64,000 nucleotides of DNA, from assembly GCA_030549495.1 (NCBI GenBank), contig JAUIRK010001059.1, positions 806,001 through 870,000 on the forward strand, given 5' to 3'. The notes under the pieces were generated by a model, which worked only from the letters and a program-made list of their open reading frames with translations, made no database searches and had not been told where the DNA came from. Shown piece after piece: positions 61,396 to 64,000 of the stretch. The number at the start of each line of letters is the position of its first letter. Position 1 is the first letter of the stretch. The position numbers and the translations under genes are program-made. The DNA is from Nectonema munidae. Its lineage: Eukaryota > Nematomorpha > Nectonematoida > Nectonematidae.

Positions 61396-62491
61396 TGCCC
61401 TTGTAATGATTAACATATATCTTACTGTAAATTTACATGCTTTATTGTTTATATTAACCTTCCTATTTGTAATAGTTTGCATGTTGAAAGTTGGCATGCT
61501 CATTTACTTCAACCTTTAATACGATATAATTTACATATACATTCATTAACTATTTATATATATATATAAACAAACCAATAATAATAGAGCAATATAAGAA
61601 GAAAAAAAAGGCAAAGCTTTGTGTACTATTGGAACAAATCAAAGATCCTTCAAAACTACTTATCAGTCAAAAAGATCCTTGATTCCACAAGCCAACTAAT
61701 CTACCTGGAGATCCTAAAACTATTTTATCAGTTGATCTTCGTTACAATAAAACCTTTTTTTTTACGTCACACGTAACAATCTTTGATTTTATTATAAACA
61801 CATTCATTATTGTATTTTCATTATATTTGCTATTTTCGATCTTATATAAACACATACATTGTTGTATTCATTATAATTCAGTTGTATTTACCATATTTGA
61901 TTATTTTCATTGTTGTATCTTAACTTTAATTGCCATCGGTATTTAGTTGCACTCCCGTAATAATAATGCGTCCTCGTGTTATAGCCAAACGTAAAATGAC
62001 GATTCAATGTAAGAAAATTAAACAATTAATTGATAATTCTACTAACGATTTGGTTAATTTAAGTGAATTAAGTGAACACTTAGAAGTTCTTTATATCGAT
62101 ATTGTAAATAAACACAAAGAATAAGTTGTAGATACTGACGAGGATGCGTGGATAAATGAAATTTATGAACAATATTCACATGTAAAGCTAGTGTTGAGTG
62201 CTATTTGTTTATATTTAAATAGAAGCAAACTTTACTGTTAAGAAAGTTAAGAACAAGTCAAGACAATCTTTTAAATTTTATTGGTATTTGTGAATCTTAG
62301 TTAAATGCTCGTGATAAGTTACTCGGAACCCTTAAGGAATAGTCAACTTCATTTGAGTCCTTAAGTAATGAGTGTTCTGTAACGTTATCTGGCAAAGAAT
62401 TTGATGTCACTAGAGATGAAATTAAAGCTTTAATCGACAAATTTTATTACTTGTTGTCAAATAAAGACAATGAAAATACGTAACAATCATA
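61396..62491 (+). mobile_element. 1.1-kb insertion with BEL/Pao gag-like stretch (fossil)
   Basis: AACTTTAA is found at both borders (61388-61395, 62492-62499), within the hAT transposase. The stretch at 61965-62150 has a KRKMTIQCKKIKQLIDN-like basic helix resembling the N-terminal part of BEL/Pao gag. It is broken and incomplete; no paired terminal repeats were identified. Assignment is tentative. Confidence 0.4.
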
Positions 62492-62822
62492 AACTTTAAA
62501 AAGCTTTTACCGAATCTTTTAAATTGGCAAAACTTGTTTTAACAATTCCATGTACTACTGCAGCTGTTGAAAGATCCTTTTCGACAATAAAAAAAATTAA
62601 AACACTTTGCAGAGCAACTCAGAGACAAGGAAGATTAAATGATCTCAGCTTGATATCTATTGATAAACAACTACAATTGAACATGAAAAAAGAAGAATCA
62701 TTTTATCAAAAAATATAAAATGAATTTTTAAAACAGGAAAGAAGATTGTTGTTTACTTACAAATAAAAATCTTAATTTTTTTTTCAAGCACATCTTTGTT
62801 TGAGTTTCACCCTACGCGACCG

Positions 62823-63980
62823 ATTATTTGAATTGTTTTCTCAAGTTTCTGAGCCTATAAATGGCGTAAATATATCTTTTTGTTTCTTTCTTGATTTTCG
62901 GCGCGCTTTTAATAATGTAAACCATAAACTTTTACTTTTCAAATTGTACAAATTAAGTGTGCGTGGTAATATATATAAACTAATCGAGTCTTATTTGAGC
63001 TCAAGACACAGTTTTGTTAGTTATAATAATTTGATTTCTCAAGATTTTTCATCATCAGCTGGAGTTCCTCAAGGATCTATCTTAGGTCCCCTTTTATTTT
63101 TAGTATATATTAATGATATTGAAACTTATATCAAAAACATAGGTAATATTATTATGTATGCTGATGACGTAGTATTAATTTTTAAAACGAATATTTATAG
63201 TAACTTTCAACCTATAAATATAGTACACGAATCTATACATGAATGGTCCTAATTATAATAAGCTTCCTTTGAATCTTGACAAAAGCAATTATATAGTTAT
63301 GTCTAAAAGAAAAATAAATGTTTTACGAAATATTTGTCTCAAGAGAGTTTTTCAAGTAAAATATCTCGGAATAACTATATCTGAAAATTTTTCTTTTGTT
63401 GAACATATCAAAAAAATTAATTTGACTATTAGGTTGCTTTACAAAACTCTCTAAATGTTTGCCTTACAATACAAGAAGAATGCTTTATTATTCTTTTGAT
63501 CTTCCTCATATCACGTATGTGAATCTTCTTTGGGGATCAAACCATAAAACATACCCCAATAAGCTTTCACAACTTGTAAACAAGTTACATCGGTTTATTA
63601 GTCTAAAAAATAATATTGAACATAGTCAGCATCTTACATTGAAACAGATTAATTTTTATGTGTCACTTATTTTTTATTCTAAAAATTATTTAAAAAAGGG
63701 TTGTTTTAATCATTTATTTGCTGAGAATAAATTGATCCATACTCACTACACTCGTCAGCAATGTAAAATTCATTTACCTAGAGTTCATAAAACTAATTTT
63801 AGTAATGTTTTTTACGCACGTTGAATCTGGGCAATAAACATTTCAATCACTTGAAACTCGGAAATTCTATAAATATTAAAAAAATTATCAAAAAATTGTG
63901 TATCAGTTATTATTAAATTTTCTGTTTTTTTAATTATTTTCAACTTTATAATTGTTATTAATGGTTTTCCTTTTAACATT
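62823..63980 (+). mobile_element. CR1/Jockey-like LINE, 3' part of the interrupted copy
   Basis: Continues the LINE of 45378-46873. LFELFSQVSEPINGV, FLDFRRAFNNVNHKLLLFKL, then [20 protein letters not shown] and the catalytic box MYADDVVLIF lie in one 150-residue frame (62800-63252). The next frames (63239-63454, 63459-63824) hold the C-terminal domain with LDKSNYIVMSKRK, KYLGITISENFSFVEHI and LPYNTRRMLYYSFDLPHITY. Two frame changes separate these blocks. The catalytic YADD is intact but the copy is dead. The element probably runs to or past the window edge. Confidence 0.85.
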
Positions 63981-64000
63981 TCCTTGTAAAATATTCCTGT

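Larger units (their letters stand above)
59427..62718 (+). pseudogene. hAT transposase (ZMYM1/TTF-like type), interrupted
   Basis: In order, FLAKQNLAFREHSELDSSLN and YVELLEVIKNYDSLLNEHL are at 59427-59615. YERFTGFTDVSADRISEGLF is at 60180-60575. FALFTHCYAHVLNLILQQSL and APTRWNFTSRLCNTVYKFRK are at 60445-60876. YNILQAKEFDILYCSKKVID comes at about 60900, LKVIYVSSEFRNKTIYEFVK at 61199-61390, and the dimerisation motif TTAAVERSFSTIKKIK at 62524-62718. This is the order of hAT proteins carrying a TTF-type zinc finger; that finger itself is not visible, probably lost or in the stretch before 59400. Several frame changes plus two insertions inactivate it. Confidence 0.8.
46874..62822 (+). mobile_element. 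hAT transposon, 16 kb including nested insertions
   Basis: Flanked by the 8-bp duplication ATTATTTG (46866-46873 and 62823-62830) inside a LINE. The ends CAGAGGCGTA and, on the minus strand, CGGTCGCGTA are short imperfect inverted repeats of hAT style. The plus-strand transposase pieces lie at 59400-62718. Without its insertions (47398-59224, 59656-60229, 61396-62491) the element would be about 2.4-2.5 kb, a normal hAT size, which supports the interpretation. Confidence 0.8.

Overview
This is AT-rich animal DNA, almost certainly from an arthropod. The evidence is one complete host gene, a spliced TFIIB whose protein closely follows the insect/vertebrate pattern, set in transposon debris. A crustacean such as a parasitic copepod would fit the base composition and repeat load, but that is inference; nothing here fixes the species. 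No tRNA, rRNA, CRISPR or bacterial features were found. LEFT THIRD (1-23.5 kb): degenerate hAT pieces, an arthropod transposon-like gene remnant, small inverted-repeat elements, CR1/Jockey-like LINE pieces (one 389-bp piece is present twice at about 99% identity), a BEL/Pao fossil, and two 81-bp ShK-like exons of a host secreted protein on the minus strand with a candidate 12-nt microexon. A 1.3-kb non-autonomous hAT at 14.8-16.2 kb has a perfect 8-bp target duplication and carries a palindrome with minisatellite repeats. MIDDLE (23.5-39.6 kb): the TFIIB gene on the minus strand, nine coding exons, 313 codons plus stop, all splice sites GT-AG and in phase. Two introns are 59 and 66 bp; the other six are 0.4-6.7 kb and hold mobile-element debris (hAT-like and Tigger-like elements, a BEL/Pao fossil, a LINE 3' end, a possible tRNA-like SINE scrap). 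RIGHT THIRD (40.6-64 kb): a pogo/Tigger-type transposon (40.6-42.9 kb), then a nest of insertions. A LINE begun at 45.4 kb is cut inside its reverse transcriptase by a roughly 16-kb insertion (46,874-62,822) with an 8-bp target duplication, and resumes at 62,823. The insertion is a hAT transposon. It is itself interrupted by an 11.8-kb MULE/Phantom-like transposon with about 300-bp inverted ends (47,398-59,224), a 574-bp small element and a 1.1-kb insertion with a BEL/Pao-like stretch. The MULE holds LINE pieces, satellite-like direct repeats, a 1.5-kb near-perfect foldback (52,450-53,988) and another inverted-repeat element. The order of insertion can therefore be read directly from the sequence. 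TFIIB is the only gene with a clear cellular job (core RNA polymerase II initiation factor); the ShK exons belong to a host gene only partly seen.
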